DNA from: Pseudarthrobacter sp. fls2-241-R2A-127
GTDB taxonomy: Bacteria; Actinomycetota; Actinomycetes; Actinomycetales; Micrococcaceae
Reading direction: 5' to 3'
DNA length: 64,000 bases
Assembly (NCBI RefSeq): GCF_030209355.1
Contig: NZ_JARVSF010000012.1
Location: forward strand, 62,001-126,000
Of this stretch, positions 7,579 to 15,873 are shown piece after piece (position 1 is the first letter of the stretch; each line of letters opens with the position of its first letter). Below the pieces are notes generated by a model that was not told the DNA's origin, ran no database searches, and worked only from the letters and a program-made list of their open reading frames with translations. A program made the position numbers and the translations under genes.

Positions 7579-8945
7579 CAGAAGCTCCCCTGGACTCCGG
7601 GGATCCAGCTGGTCCCGGCCAGCGGCACCCGGGCCATGGCGGAGGCTTCGATGGTCAGCGCCACCAGGTCTTCCGGTTCCAGGTTGTGCAGGTGCGACTT
7701 TCCGCAGGCGCGGGCGATGGTCTGGGCTTCCATGGTGAGGACGCGGAGGTAGTTGGCCAGCCGCTTACCGGCGGCCACGGGGTCCAGGCGGGAGGACAGC
7801 TCCGGGTCCTGGGTGGTGATGCCGGCGGGGTCGCGGCCGTCCTGGAAGTCGTCGTAGAACCCGGCGGCGGAGCCCAGGGCCGAGTATTCGGCGGCGTAGC
7901 GGGGGTCGTTGTCGCCCAGGGCGATCAGCGCGGCGGTTCCGATGGCGACGGCGTCCGCGCCCAGGGCCATGGCCTTGGCGACGTCGGCGCCGGTGCGGAT
8001 GCCGCCGGAGACGATCAGCTGGACCTTGCGGTGCATGCCCAGTTCCTGCAGCGCCTGGACGGCCTGCGGGATGGCGGCGAGGGTGGGGATGCCGACGTTC
8101 TCGATGAACACCTGCTGCGTGGCCGCGGTGCCGCCCTGCATGCCGTCCAGCACCACCACGTCCGCACCGGACTTCACGGCGAGAGCGGTGTCGTAGTACG
8201 GCCGGGACGCGCCGATCTTGACGTAGATGGGGGTCTTCCAGTCGGTGATCTCGCGCAGTTCGCCGATCTTGATCTCGAGGTCGTCCGGGCCGGTCCAGTC
8301 CGGGTGCCGGCTGGCGGAGCGCTGGTCGATGCCCACCGGCAGGGTGCGCATCCCGGCCACCCGTTCGGTGATTTTCTGGCCGAGCAGCATGCCGCCGCCA
8401 CCGGGCTTGGCGCCCTGGCCCAGCACGATCTCAATGGCGTCGGCCTTGCGGAGATCGTCCGGGTTCATGCCGTAGCGGGAAGGCAGGTACTGGTACACCA
8501 GGTGCTTGGACTGGCCGCGCTCCTCAGGGGTCATACCGCCGTCGCCCGTGGTGGTGGAGGTGCCCACCTCGGACGCGCCGCGGCCCAGCGCCTCCTTGGC
8601 GTTGGCGGACAGGGCGCCGAAACTCATGCCCGCAATGGTCACCGGGGTGGCCAGGTGCAGCGGACGGCTGGCGTACCGGTCGCCGAGGACCACGTCGGTA
8701 TCGCACTTTTCGCGGTAGCCCTCCAGCGGGTAGCGGGACATGGAGGCGCCGAGGAAGAGCAGGTCGTCGAAGTGCGGGACCTTGCGCTTTGCGCCCCAGC
8801 CGCGGATGTCGTAGACGCCGGTGGCCGCGGCGCGCTGGATGTCGGCGATGGTGGCGCGGTCGAACGTCGCGGACTCGCGCAGGCCCAGCTCAGCGATGTC
8901 CTGGACGGGTGCTACGGCGGGAGTGGGGACGGAGGTAATGGTCAT
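7578..8945 (-). CDS. mgsC: FMN-binding glutamate-synthase-like subunit (MgsC/GlxD type)
   Basis: A 455-residue protein corresponding to the FMN-binding synthase domain of glutamate synthase. Visible landmarks are MSFGALSANAKEALGRGA, the GTSTTTGDGGMTPEE loop, GQGAKPGGGGMLLGQK, IYVKIGAS, and the phosphate-binding VSGGIRTGADVAKAMALGADAV. In N-methylglutamate synthase this subunit condenses the product of the amidotransferase subunit with glutamate; the enzymes are built from split GltB domains. The ATG at 8945 is preceded by AGGAGG 7 bases away; the MgsB stop is 10 bases upstream. Its last base pairs overlap the start of the SolA-like gene. A C-terminal Cys-His pair (ARACGKSHLHNLEP) resembles part of the iron-sulfur region of glutamate synthases. 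Confidence 0.88.
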   Translation of the reverse strand: MTITSVPTPAVAPVQDIAELGLRESATFDRATIADIQRAAATGVYDIRGWGAKRKVPHFDDLLFLGASMSRYPLEGYREKCDTDVVLGDRYASRPLHLATPVTIAGMSFGALSANAKEALGRGASEVGTSTTTGDGGMTPEERGQSKHLVYQYLPSRYGMNPDDLRKADAIEIVLGQGAKPGGGGMLLGQKITERVAGMRTLPVGIDQRSASRHPDWTGPDDLEIKIGELREITDWKTPIYVKIGASRPYYDTALAVKSGADVVVLDGMQGGTAATQQVFIENVGIPTLAAIPQAVQALQELGMHRKVQLIVSGGIRTGADVAKAMALGADAVAIGTAALIALGDNDPRYAAEYSALGSAAGFYDDFQDGRDPAGITTQDPELSSRLDPVAAGKRLANYLRVLTMEAQTIARACGKSHLHNLEPEDLVALTIEASAMARVPLAGTSWIPGVQGSF

Positions 8946-8955
8946 TGGGGGCCTC

Positions 8956-9678
8956 CTAGTAGGCAGTCGAGTTGTCGACGTGGAAGTGGTAGAGGTTCCG
9001 GGCGGAGCCATAGCGCTTGAAATCTGCCGGGTTGTCGGTGCGGCCGGCGGCGGCCAGCAGGTCCGCGAGCTCTTCGAGGTGCTCGGCCCTCAGGGGCTTT
9101 TCGATGCAGTCCGCACCGAGCGAGGCCACGGTGCCCTTGACGTAGATCCGGGCCTCGTAGATGGAGTCGCCCAGGGCATCTCCGGCGTCGCCGCAGACCA
9201 CCAGCCGCCCGGCCTGGGCCATGAACGCTGACATGTGGCCGATGTTGCCGCCCACCACGATGTCCACGCCCTTCATGGAGATCCCGCAGCGGGCCCCGGC
9301 GTTGCCGTCGATGACCACCAGGCCGCCGTGGCCGGTGGCGGCCGCGGACTGGGAGGCGTCGCCCTTGACGTGGACGGTGCCGGACATGATGTTCTCGGCG
9401 AGCCCGACGCCGGCGTTGCCGGTGATCTCCACTGTCCCCTTTTGGTGCATCCCGGCTGCGTAATAGCCGGCATGGCCTTCGATGGTGACCGAGACGTCGG
9501 CGTTGATGCCCACGGCCAGGCTGTGCTTTCCGCCGGGGTTGGTGATGGTCCAGGACTGTCCGCCGGCGCCCTGGTGCAGGGCCTGGTTCAGGTCGCGGAC
9601 CGGGGCTCCGGCGAGGTCCACGACGGTGGGGCCGTCCAGTGCGGGGGCAGTGGCTTCGGGGGCTGTCAGAGTGACCAT
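8956..9678 (-). CDS. mgsB: GXGXG-domain glutamate-synthase-like subunit (MgsB/GlxC type)
   Basis: A 240-residue protein made almost entirely of the right-handed beta-helix GXGXG domain found at the C terminus of glutamate synthase. The Gly-rich turns are spaced regularly: VTIEGHAGYYAAG, VEITGNAGVGLAENI, VHVKGDASQSAAA, VVIDGNAGARCGISM, IVVGGNIGHMSAF, LVVCGDAGDALGDSI. In the Mgs complex this subunit is structural and links the amidotransferase and FMN subunits. It overlaps the end of the MgsA-like gene by 13 bases and ends 10 bases before the MgsC-like gene. That tight spacing fits one multisubunit enzyme. Confidence 0.9.
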   Translation of the reverse strand: MVTLTAPEATAPALDGPTVVDLAGAPVRDLNQALHQGAGGQSWTITNPGGKHSLAVGINADVSVTIEGHAGYYAAGMHQKGTVEITGNAGVGLAENIMSGTVHVKGDASQSAAATGHGGLVVIDGNAGARCGISMKGVDIVVGGNIGHMSAFMAQAGRLVVCGDAGDALGDSIYEARIYVKGTVASLGADCIEKPLRAEHLEELADLLAAAGRTDNPADFKRYGSARNLYHFHVDNSTAY

Positions 9679-10574
9679 GTGTAGACCTTTCCGGGTTCCG
9701 GTTCAAAGATGCGGGCGTTGTCGATGCCGGGCAGGGCAGCCAGGGCACGGTATTCGGAGGCCATGGCCACGTAGTCGCCGGTTTCAGCGATGATGGCGGG
9801 CTTGCAGGCGATGGGATCGCGGACCACGGCCATGCTGTCGGCGGTGGTGACCACCAGGGTGTAGAAGCCGTCCAGGACCTTGCCCAGGTTCACCAGGGCC
9901 TCTTCGAGGGTGTCGCCCTGCTTGAGCCTGGAGGCGACGTAGCGGGCGCCCACTTCGGTGTCGTTCTCGGAATCGAACACCATGCCTTCGCGCTTGAGCT
10001 CACGGCGGACGGTGGCGTGGTTGGAGAAGGAGCCGTTGTGCACCAGGCAGAGGTCGTCGGCGACGGAAAAGGGGTGCGAGCCGCCGGCGGTGACGGCTGA
10101 TTCGGTGGCCATCCGGGTGTGGGAGAGGCCCTGGCTTCCGGCCATCGCTTCCAGCCCGTGCTCGGCGGCGATCTCCATTGGGTGGCCCACGCTCTTCATT
10201 ACGGCCACGTGTTCGCCGCGGCCGATGATGGTGGCGGCGGGAAGGGTTTCGCTGACGGCCTTCACCAGGAGGTCCGTGCCGACGGCGGCGCTTACCAGGG
10301 TGGTGTCGCCCACCACCTGCACTGAGGGTGCCGCATCGGACGCCAGGAGCGCCGCGACACCTGCGGTGATGTCCGCCGTCGCCATGCCCTGGTTCCTGCC
10401 GAGCAGGCTCAGGGTGGACGTGCCGGGGGCGACCAGGCCGGGGGTGTTGTAGACGGCGAGGCCGGCGGAGTCCGGTCCGCGGTCCACGATCTGGCAGAGC
10501 ATCGAGGACAGCAGGCTGCCCATCTGGGGGTGCAGCGAGGGATTGCGCAGCTGCAGCGCGGCGATTCCGCACAT
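9666..10574 (-). CDS. mgsA: Class II glutamine amidotransferase subunit (MgsA/GlxB type)
   Basis: A 302-residue N-terminal-nucleophile amidotransferase. The chain begins MCGIAAL, so Cys2 becomes the catalytic nucleophile after removal of Met1. Further class II landmarks are DRGPDSAGLAVY, SHTRMATESAVT, HPFSVADDLCLVHNGSFSNH and the SENDTEVGARYVA loop. In glutamate synthase and Mgs enzymes this domain releases ammonia or an alkylamine from the amide side chain of glutamine or gamma-glutamylmethylamide. The ATG at 10574 has AAAGGA upstream. The ligase gene ends 26 bases before it, so the four genes ligase-mgsA-mgsB-mgsC appear to form one transcript. Confidence 0.9.
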   Translation of the reverse strand: MCGIAALQLRNPSLHPQMGSLLSSMLCQIVDRGPDSAGLAVYNTPGLVAPGTSTLSLLGRNQGMATADITAGVAALLASDAAPSVQVVGDTTLVSAAVGTDLLVKAVSETLPAATIIGRGEHVAVMKSVGHPMEIAAEHGLEAMAGSQGLSHTRMATESAVTAGGSHPFSVADDLCLVHNGSFSNHATVRRELKREGMVFDSENDTEVGARYVASRLKQGDTLEEALVNLGKVLDGFYTLVVTTADSMAVVRDPIACKPAIIAETGDYVAMASEYRALAALPGIDNARIFEPEPGKVYTWSL

Positions 10575-10600
10575 GGTGGGAGTCCTTTACTTCGTAGGGA

Positions 10601-12010
10601 TCAGATGGAGGTCAAATAGGTTCGGATTTCCCAGTCGCTGACCTGGTTGTGCCAGCTGAGGAATTCCTCTTCCTTGGCGTCCGCGTAGTAGGTCCCGATC
10701 TCCGGATTACCGCTGAGGCTGGCCAGGATCACGGGGTCCTTCCGGAGCGCTTCCACGGCGTGGAGCAGGGTGGCGGGCAGCAGGTGGGCGTCCGGCTTGG
10801 ACTCCCCAGGCCCGGACGGCGTCCCCGGATCGAGGGACTTCTCCACCCCGTCCAGCCCCGCCGCGATGGCGGTGGCGATGGCCAGGTAAGGGTTGGCAGA
10901 GCCGTCGCCGGAGCGCAGCTCGATCCGCTTGTTGTCCGGCACCCGGATCATGTGGGTGCGGTCGTTGCCGCCGAAGGATGCCTTCCGCGGCGACCAGGTG
11001 GCGCCGGAGGAGCTGGTGGTGGCGCCGGAGCGCTTGTAAGAGTTGACCGTCGGGGCCAGGAAGGCCTGAAGCGCCGGGGCGTGGTCCAGGATGCCGCCGA
11101 TGAAGGAATAGGCGAGGCCGGAGAGCCCCAGGCCGCGGCCGCCTGGTTCTCCCGGTTCCGGGCTCCCCTCCCCCGCCGGGAACAGCGCCTCCGCACCGGA
11201 CCACAGCGAGAGGTGGAAGTGCAGCCCCGTGCCGGTGCGGTCCGTGAACGGTTTGGGCATGAAGGTGGCGGTCATGCCGCGCTGCTCGGCCAGGATGTTC
11301 AGGATGTAGCGGAGGGAGACAACCCGGTCCGCGGTGGTGAGCGCGTCCGCGTAGTTGAAGTTCTGCTCGAACTGGCCGGCGGCGTCCTCGTGGTCGTTGG
11401 CGTAGTTGCCCCATCCCAGCGAGTTCATCGCGTCGCTGATGGAGGTGAGGTGTTCGTACATCCGGGTGACGCCGCGGGCGTCATAGCAGGGGCGGGGCGA
11501 ATCGTCGCGGGCATCGGCGGTACTCAGCGTCCCGTCGTCGTTCTTCTTCACCAGGAAGTACTCCACCTCGGCGCCGACCTTGGCCTGCATGTCCTGGTCC
11601 GCGAGGCGGGCCAGCGCATTCTTGAGGATGACGCGCGGGGCGTAGGGCCATGGTTTGCCGTCCACGTGCGGGTCGCAGTGGATGATGGCCAGGCCCTCCC
11701 TGATGAAGGGAACCGGGGTGAAGGAGGCGAGGTCCGGGACCGCGATGAGGTCCCCGTCCTGGGGCTTCTGGCCGATGAGGCCGGCGGCGTAGCCGGCGAA
11801 GCCCATGGCGCCTGCTTCGAGTTCGTCGGCGGCGTCGACGGGCACCAGCTTGGCGCAGGGCTTGCCGGTCATGTCCACGAAGGTGGCAAGGAGGAAGCGG
11901 ACGTCATGGGCGCGGGCGATGTCCGCCAGGGAAATCCCGGCGGCATCCGCGCGGGCCGCGGGGGCGGCTGCGGGGGCTGGGGTTACAGCAGGGGTTGCGA
12001 CACTGGTCAT
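10601..12010 (-). CDS. glnT: Glutamine synthetase-like ligase (GlnT / gamma-glutamylmethylamide synthetase type)
   Basis: A 469-residue member of the glutamine synthetase superfamily that joins glutamate to ammonia or a small alkylamine using ATP. Visible landmarks are KVGAEVEYFLV, ANDHEDAAGQFEQNF (divergent from the NFST active-site region of GlnA), TGLHFHLSLW, NSYKR, NDRTHMIRVPDNKRIELRSGDGSANPYLA. These fit the GlnT/GmaS branch better than housekeeping GlnA. The first 25 residues are a low-complexity Ala/Pro tail. The ATG at 12010 follows AGGAA. It is the first gene of the operon with three split glutamate-synthase subunits, the arrangement seen for gmaS and mgsABC in methylamine users. Whether the preferred amine is methylamine, ethylamine or ammonia cannot be read from the sequence. 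Confidence 0.85.
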   Translation of the reverse strand: MTSVATPAVTPAPAAAPAARADAAGISLADIARAHDVRFLLATFVDMTGKPCAKLVPVDAADELEAGAMGFAGYAAGLIGQKPQDGDLIAVPDLASFTPVPFIREGLAIIHCDPHVDGKPWPYAPRVILKNALARLADQDMQAKVGAEVEYFLVKKNDDGTLSTADARDDSPRPCYDARGVTRMYEHLTSISDAMNSLGWGNYANDHEDAAGQFEQNFNYADALTTADRVVSLRYILNILAEQRGMTATFMPKPFTDRTGTGLHFHLSLWSGAEALFPAGEGSPEPGEPGGRGLGLSGLAYSFIGGILDHAPALQAFLAPTVNSYKRSGATTSSSGATWSPRKASFGGNDRTHMIRVPDNKRIELRSGDGSANPYLAIATAIAAGLDGVEKSLDPGTPSGPGESKPDAHLLPATLLHAVEALRKDPVILASLSGNPEIGTYYADAKEEEFLSWHNQVSDWEIRTYLTSI

Positions 12011-12239
12011 CGAAACATTCCTGTCCGGGTCGGTGTTTGCTAAGATTAAACCTTGTTGCATCAGATTAGCCAAGTGGACGTTTCGGGCGTCGGGCCGTTG
12101 TGTTAATTGCATGTTTCGGATCCCGGAACATGCCGGGGCGTCACCCCCGGCATGCTTTGCGGGAAGGCCCGACGGCGGCGGCTAAGCTGAAAAAACACCG
12201 GAACACTGCTGGGCCCGGCCCGCGGAAGGACACATCGGA
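12011..12239. promoter_or_regulatory. Divergent control region glnT / lacI with two inverted repeats
   Basis: This 229-base region separates the GlnT operon (minus) from a LacI gene (plus). It holds a near-palindrome ATGTTTCGG (12111-12119) / CCGGAACAT (12123-12131) with one mismatch. Directly adjoining is a perfect 10-base hairpin CATGCCGGGG (12129-12138) / CCCCGGCATG (12145-12154). AT-rich sequence at 12045-12070 lies where a minus-strand promoter would be expected. No gene is seen here. Confidence 0.5.
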
Positions 12240-13238
12240 ATGGCTCGAGCGACCGTGCAGGACGTCGCCAAAACGGCGGGGGTATCCGTCGGCACGGTGT
12301 CCCGCGTCCTCAACGGCAGCCCCGCAGTGAGTGCTTCCAGCAGGGAAAAGGTGGCCGGGGCCATCCGGGAGCTCAACTACCGGCCGCTCGCCTCCGCCAG
12401 GGACCTGCGCCGCGACCGGACCATGCGCATCCTTGCCCTCGCCAAGAACCTTGAGTCGCCGGTCATCAGCGAGGCCTTCCGCGGGGTGGGCGACGCCGCG
12501 GCACAGTCCGGCTATGTCAGCCTGATTGCCCCTACCTCCGGGAGCCTGGACCGGGAGCAGCAGTTGGTGGACATGCTCCGGAACGGGTCCGTGGACGGGC
12601 TGGTCCTGTTTTCACCCACCATGCCCGATCACGATGTGGAAGCCCTCGCCACCCAGCTGAGCGTGGTCCAGTTGTGTGAAATAGCGGAGTCGGAAGAAGC
12701 CTTTGGAGTCTCGATTGATGACCGCCAGGCAGCCCGTGACATCACCCGGCACCTCATCGCGACCGGCGCCCGGCGGCTTTCCATGATCGGCAACCGCGCG
12801 GCGCGGTCCGGACGGCTGCGCGAACAAGGGTTCCGGGAAGCGCTGGCTGAAGCGGGCCTGGATGCGGCACGGTGCCTGTTCGCCGCCGGTGATTTTGATT
12901 TCCACGCCGGCCGGCAGCTCACCCGCGACCTCCTCGCCGGGGATCAGCTTCCCGACGCCGTATTCTGCGGCAGCGACACGGTGGCGGCCGGCTGCGTTCG
13001 CGAAATCACTGACGCCGGCCTCCGGGTTCCGGAGGATCTGGCCGTTGCGGGCTTTGATGACTCCATCCAGGCCGAGATGTGCGTCCCCGAACTGACCACC
13101 ATCCGGCAGCCCGCCTACGAGATGGGCCGCGTGGCGTTCGGGGCGCTCCTTGAACGGATGACGGAGCCGGGGAGGCACCGCCGCGGCCGGATGTTCCTTC
13201 CGCACCAGCTGGTCATCCGGGATTCCACGAAGAACTGA
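12240..13238 (+). CDS. LacI/GalR-family transcriptional regulator
   Basis: A 332-residue repressor. The N-terminal helix-turn-helix and hinge are clear: ATVQDVAKTAGVSVGTVSRVLNG (residues 4-26) and ELNYRPLASARDLR (hinge helix). A periplasmic-binding-like ligand domain follows, with DGLVLFSP, VSIDDRQAARDITRHLI, DAVFCGSDTVAAG and VAGFDDSIQAEMCVPELTTIRQP. The ATG at 12240 is preceded by GGAAGGA. Two perfect palindromes of the LacI operator type lie just downstream, before the dehydrogenase and ThuA genes, so it most likely controls those. The ligand is probably a sugar or a keto-sugar derived from it. Confidence 0.93.
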   Translation: MARATVQDVAKTAGVSVGTVSRVLNGSPAVSASSREKVAGAIRELNYRPLASARDLRRDRTMRILALAKNLESPVISEAFRGVGDAAAQSGYVSLIAPTSGSLDREQQLVDMLRNGSVDGLVLFSPTMPDHDVEALATQLSVVQLCEIAESEEAFGVSIDDRQAARDITRHLIATGARRLSMIGNRAARSGRLREQGFREALAEAGLDAARCLFAAGDFDFHAGRQLTRDLLAGDQLPDAVFCGSDTVAAGCVREITDAGLRVPEDLAVAGFDDSIQAEMCVPELTTIRQPAYEMGRVAFGALLERMTEPGRHRRGRMFLPHQLVIRDSTKN

Positions 13239-13246
13239 CAAGGGGG

Positions 13247-13344
13247 TTGACGTCCCGGCGACGTTCCTGACAAGATTTGGAATCGATTCCAAATACTTCC
13301 CGCACTCTTTGCGGGGTCTTTTGGAATCGATTCCAAAAGACCCC
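13247..13344 (+). promoter_or_regulatory. Promoter with two LacI-type operators before the Gfo/Idh and ThuA operon
   Basis: A TTGACG -35 box (13247-13252) and a weak CAAGAT -10 box (13271-13276) run into operator 1, ATTTGGAATCGATTCCAAAT (13275-13294). Operator 2 is a perfect 32-base palindrome at 13313-13344 with the same TTTTGGAATCGATTCCAAAA core. Centres are 44 bp apart, near four helical turns, which suits a looping LacI tetramer or two dimers on one face of the DNA. Confidence 0.8.
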
Positions 13345-13379
13345 ACCCCCACCAGCCCCCACCGAAAAGGAAGCCTACG

Positions 13380-14513
13380 TTGAGCAACCAGCACTCCCCC
13401 GGCCCGCAGCCCCCGGTACCAGCAGAGGCCCCGGCCAGGGAGCTCCGCGTCGGCGTCGTTGGGATCGGCTGGGCCGGCCAGCAGCACCTGAAGGCCTACA
13501 ACGACCTGGACGGTGTCCGGATCGTCTCGTTGGCGGGAATGGAGCAGGAACTCCGGGAAAGCCTCCAAGCCGATTACGCCATCCCCAACGGTTTCGCCGA
13601 CTGGAAGGACATGCTGGACCACGGCGGCCTGGACGCCATCAGCGTGGCCGTTCCCACCTTCCTGCACGCCCCCATTGCCATCGCGGCCCTGGAGCGGGGA
13701 ATCCACGTACTGAGCGAAAAGCCCATCGCTCGGAACGCTGTAGAGGGCCAGGCCATGGTGGACGCGGCACGCAAAGCCGGCCGCGTCCTGGATGTTGCCT
13801 TCAACCACCGCCGCCGCGGCGACATCAAAGCCCTCAAGGACGTCATCGACGACGGCGGCCTGGGCCGCCCCTACTACGCCAAGGCCTCTTGGCTCCGCCG
13901 CTCCGGCATCCCCACCCTGGGCAGCTGGTTCACCAACCCCGAGCTCGCCGGCGGCGGTCCGCTGGCGGACATCGGCGTCCATGCGCTGGATTACGCCCTT
14001 CACCTGCTCGGCGAACCGAAGGTGGTGGCCGTCTCCGCCGCGACCCACTCCGAACTGGGCCCGCAGGGACGCGGCGGCGGAAGCCAGTATTCAGCCCGGG
14101 CCACAAGCCACGCGTTCGAGGTTGAAGACTTCGCGACGGCGTTCCTCCGGCTCGAGGGCGGCGGAACGCTGCTGATCGAGGCAGGCTGGGCCACCTACCG
14201 GGAGACGGACGATCTCCTCGACTTCACGGTCTACGGCACGGACGGCGGCGCCGAACTGAAGGTGCACGGCGCTCCGTTCCCGCCCGTTGGCCAGCTCCGG
14301 GTTTTTACGGACAAGGACGGCGGATCCGCCGATTACGTGCCACCGGTCCTGCCGGGCCGCGCCCACGACGCCGTGGTGGAAGACTTCGTGACCGCAGTCC
14401 GTGCAGGCGAAGCGGCCTGGGCCGAACATGATGGCTCCCTGGCGCTCTACCGCGCACAGATCATCGATGCGTGCTACCAGTCGGCCCGTGAACAGCGGGA
14501 GGTCCGGCTCTAA
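13380..14513 (+). CDS. Gfo/Idh/MocA-family NAD(P)-dependent sugar oxidoreductase
   Basis: A 377-residue dehydrogenase that probably oxidises a hydroxyl of a sugar or inositol-like substrate. The Rossmann motif is [13 protein letters not shown] near residues 24-36. The family signature EKPIARN is present ([14 protein letters not shown]), and [21 protein letters not shown] holds the catalytic Asp-x3-His of the C-terminal domain. The start is a TTG at 13380 with AAAAGGAAG 7-15 bases upstream. Its stop overlaps the ThuA ATG by one base, so the two proteins are made together. The paired ThuA gene suggests keto-disaccharide metabolism. Confidence 0.9.
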   Translation: MSNQHSPGPQPPVPAEAPARELRVGVVGIGWAGQQHLKAYNDLDGVRIVSLAGMEQELRESLQADYAIPNGFADWKDMLDHGGLDAISVAVPTFLHAPIAIAALERGIHVLSEKPIARNAVEGQAMVDAARKAGRVLDVAFNHRRRGDIKALKDVIDDGGLGRPYYAKASWLRRSGIPTLGSWFTNPELAGGGPLADIGVHALDYALHLLGEPKVVAVSAATHSELGPQGRGGGSQYSARATSHAFEVEDFATAFLRLEGGGTLLIEAGWATYRETDDLLDFTVYGTDGGAELKVHGAPFPPVGQLRVFTDKDGGSADYVPPVLPGRAHDAVVEDFVTAVRAGEAAWAEHDGSLALYRAQIIDACYQSAREQREVRL

Positions 14514-15271
14514 TGAACGGCACACTGAGGATCCGGGTCTGGAACGAGGGCGTCCACGAGGCCAACAACGAGCCTGCCCACATCGGCGAGATCTACCCGG
14601 ACGGTATCCACGGCGCCATCGCCGCGGGGCTCCGGACCTACTACCCGGACGCGGACATTACGACGGCGGTGCTCGCCAGCGACGACCAACACGGCCTGGA
14701 CGAGGAGGTGCTCGCGGAAACGGACGTCCTGCTCTGGTGGGGCCACATCGCCCACCACGAGGTGAGTGACGCCGTCGTCGAACGCGTCCACCGGCACGTG
14801 CTCGGTGGAATGGGACTGATCGTGCTCCACTCGGGGCATTTCGCCAAGATCTTCACCAGGCTGCTTGGCACCAGCTGCTCCCTGGCCTGGCGGAACGACG
14901 GCCAGCGCGAGCTGGTGTGGACGGTCAAGCCGTCGCATCCCATCGCGGAGGGCGTGGAGAGCCCCATCGTCATCCCCGAACAGGAAATGTACGGCGAACT
15001 GTTCGACATCCCAGACCCCGACGACCTGATCTTCATCAGTTCCTTCGCCGGCGGCGAAGTGTTCCGGTCCGGCGTCACGTTCACCCGGGGGAAGGGCAGG
15101 ATCTTCTACTTCAGCCCCGGCGACCAGGAGTACCCGGTCTACCACCATCCGCAGGTCCAGCGGGTGCTGGCCAACGGCGTGAAGTGGGCGGCGCAGCCCG
15201 GGCTGGACCGCTCGGCCCCTGCGGTGGCCAACCCGGCCCGGGAGTGGTTCGAGGAGGCCCGCCGGCATTGA
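14513..15271 (+). CDS. thuA: ThuA-family trehalose utilisation-like protein
   Basis: A 252-residue protein of the ThuA/class I amidotransferase-like fold. Typical segments are [59 protein letters not shown] and [23 protein letters not shown]. In rhizobia ThuA works with the Gfo/Idh-type ThuB in turning trehalose into 3-keto derivatives. Here it directly follows a Gfo/Idh/MocA dehydrogenase with a one-base stop/start overlap, under the same LacI-type operators. ABC transporter genes of the usual thu operon are missing, so uptake would have to rely on another locus. Confidence 0.88.
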   Translation: MNGTLRIRVWNEGVHEANNEPAHIGEIYPDGIHGAIAAGLRTYYPDADITTAVLASDDQHGLDEEVLAETDVLLWWGHIAHHEVSDAVVERVHRHVLGGMGLIVLHSGHFAKIFTRLLGTSCSLAWRNDGQRELVWTVKPSHPIAEGVESPIVIPEQEMYGELFDIPDPDDLIFISSFAGGEVFRSGVTFTRGKGRIFYFSPGDQEYPVYHHPQVQRVLANGVKWAAQPGLDRSAPAVANPAREWFEEARRH

Positions 15272-15315
15272 CATCGCCTGCGTCGGGGAGCAGATTGAAA
15301 TCGTTGCGACGCAAA

Positions 15316-15358
15316 GGTCCGGCGGGTTCCGGACGGGCAATTCCCGCCCCGCCGGACC
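15316..15358 (+). terminator. Hairpin terminator after thuA
   Basis: GGTCCGGCGGG (15316-15326) pairs perfectly with CCCGCCGGACC (15348-15358); a GGG...CCC pair in the loop adds structure. A pyrimidine-rich tail (GCCTTTCCC) follows. It sits 45 bases past the thuA stop and before the cupin gene. Confidence 0.6.
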
Positions 15359-15425
15359 GCCTTTCCCTGAGCGGCTCAGCGCCCGTGGGTGAATTTCATA
15401 ATCACTCCCTTTCGAGGAGCCAGAA

Positions 15426-15800
15426 ATGCCTGCAGTAACGGTCAAGGACCTTGAAACCAAGTCCTTCAACGACGCCGACGAAAAGCGCCGCCCGCCCAAG
15501 ACCCAGGTGGACGTGGTCAGCATTGGCGGCGCCACCCTGGGCCGGTTCACCTTCGAGCCCGGCTGGCGCTGGTCCGAAACGGTTAAAACCGTGGTCCACA
15601 CGGACAGCTGCCAGAACAACCATCTTGGCTTCTGCACTGCCGGGACCCTGACCGTGCAACTGGACGACGGCACCCGGACTACCATCCACGCCGGCGACGC
15701 CTACTCCATTCCGGCCGGCCACGACGCCTGGGTGGAGAACGACGAAACGTTTGTTGGCTACGAAGTCATGAGTGCAGCCGAGTACGCCAAGCCCGCCTGA
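15426..15800 (+). CDS. Small single-domain cupin protein
   Basis: A 124-residue cupin fold protein. The two cupin motifs are recognisable: motif 1 around HTDSCQNNHLGFCTAGTLTVQL and motif 2 around IHAGDAYSIPAGHDAWVE. Only some of the usual metal-binding His and Glu residues appear in their normal places. The ATG at 15426 has CGAGGAG upstream. It stands between two strong terminators and is therefore a one-gene unit. A role cannot be assigned from the sequence; related small cupins bind metabolites or have simple isomerase or dioxygenase activity. Confidence 0.8.
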   Translation: MPAVTVKDLETKSFNDADEKRRPPKTQVDVVSIGGATLGRFTFEPGWRWSETVKTVVHTDSCQNNHLGFCTAGTLTVQLDDGTRTTIHAGDAYSIPAGHDAWVENDETFVGYEVMSAAEYAKPA

Positions 15801-15824
15801 CAACGGCACAACGACACAGGGACC

Positions 15825-15864
15825 AGGCTGCGTGCCCCCATGGGGGCACGCAGCCTTGTTTTTT
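15825..15864 (+). terminator. Strong Rho-independent terminator after the cupin gene
   Basis: A perfect 32-base palindrome at 15825-15856, each arm AGGCTGCGTGCCCCCA or its complement, is followed by TGTTTTTT. It ends the cupin transcript and sits just before the convergent end of the amine oxidase operon. Confidence 0.9.
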
Positions 15865-15873
15865 ACGGCGGTC

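Noticed and set aside
12129..12154. Rho-independent terminator between glnT and lacI
   Set aside because: Strong stem but no T-run on either strand, and both genes point away from it, so there is no transcript to end.
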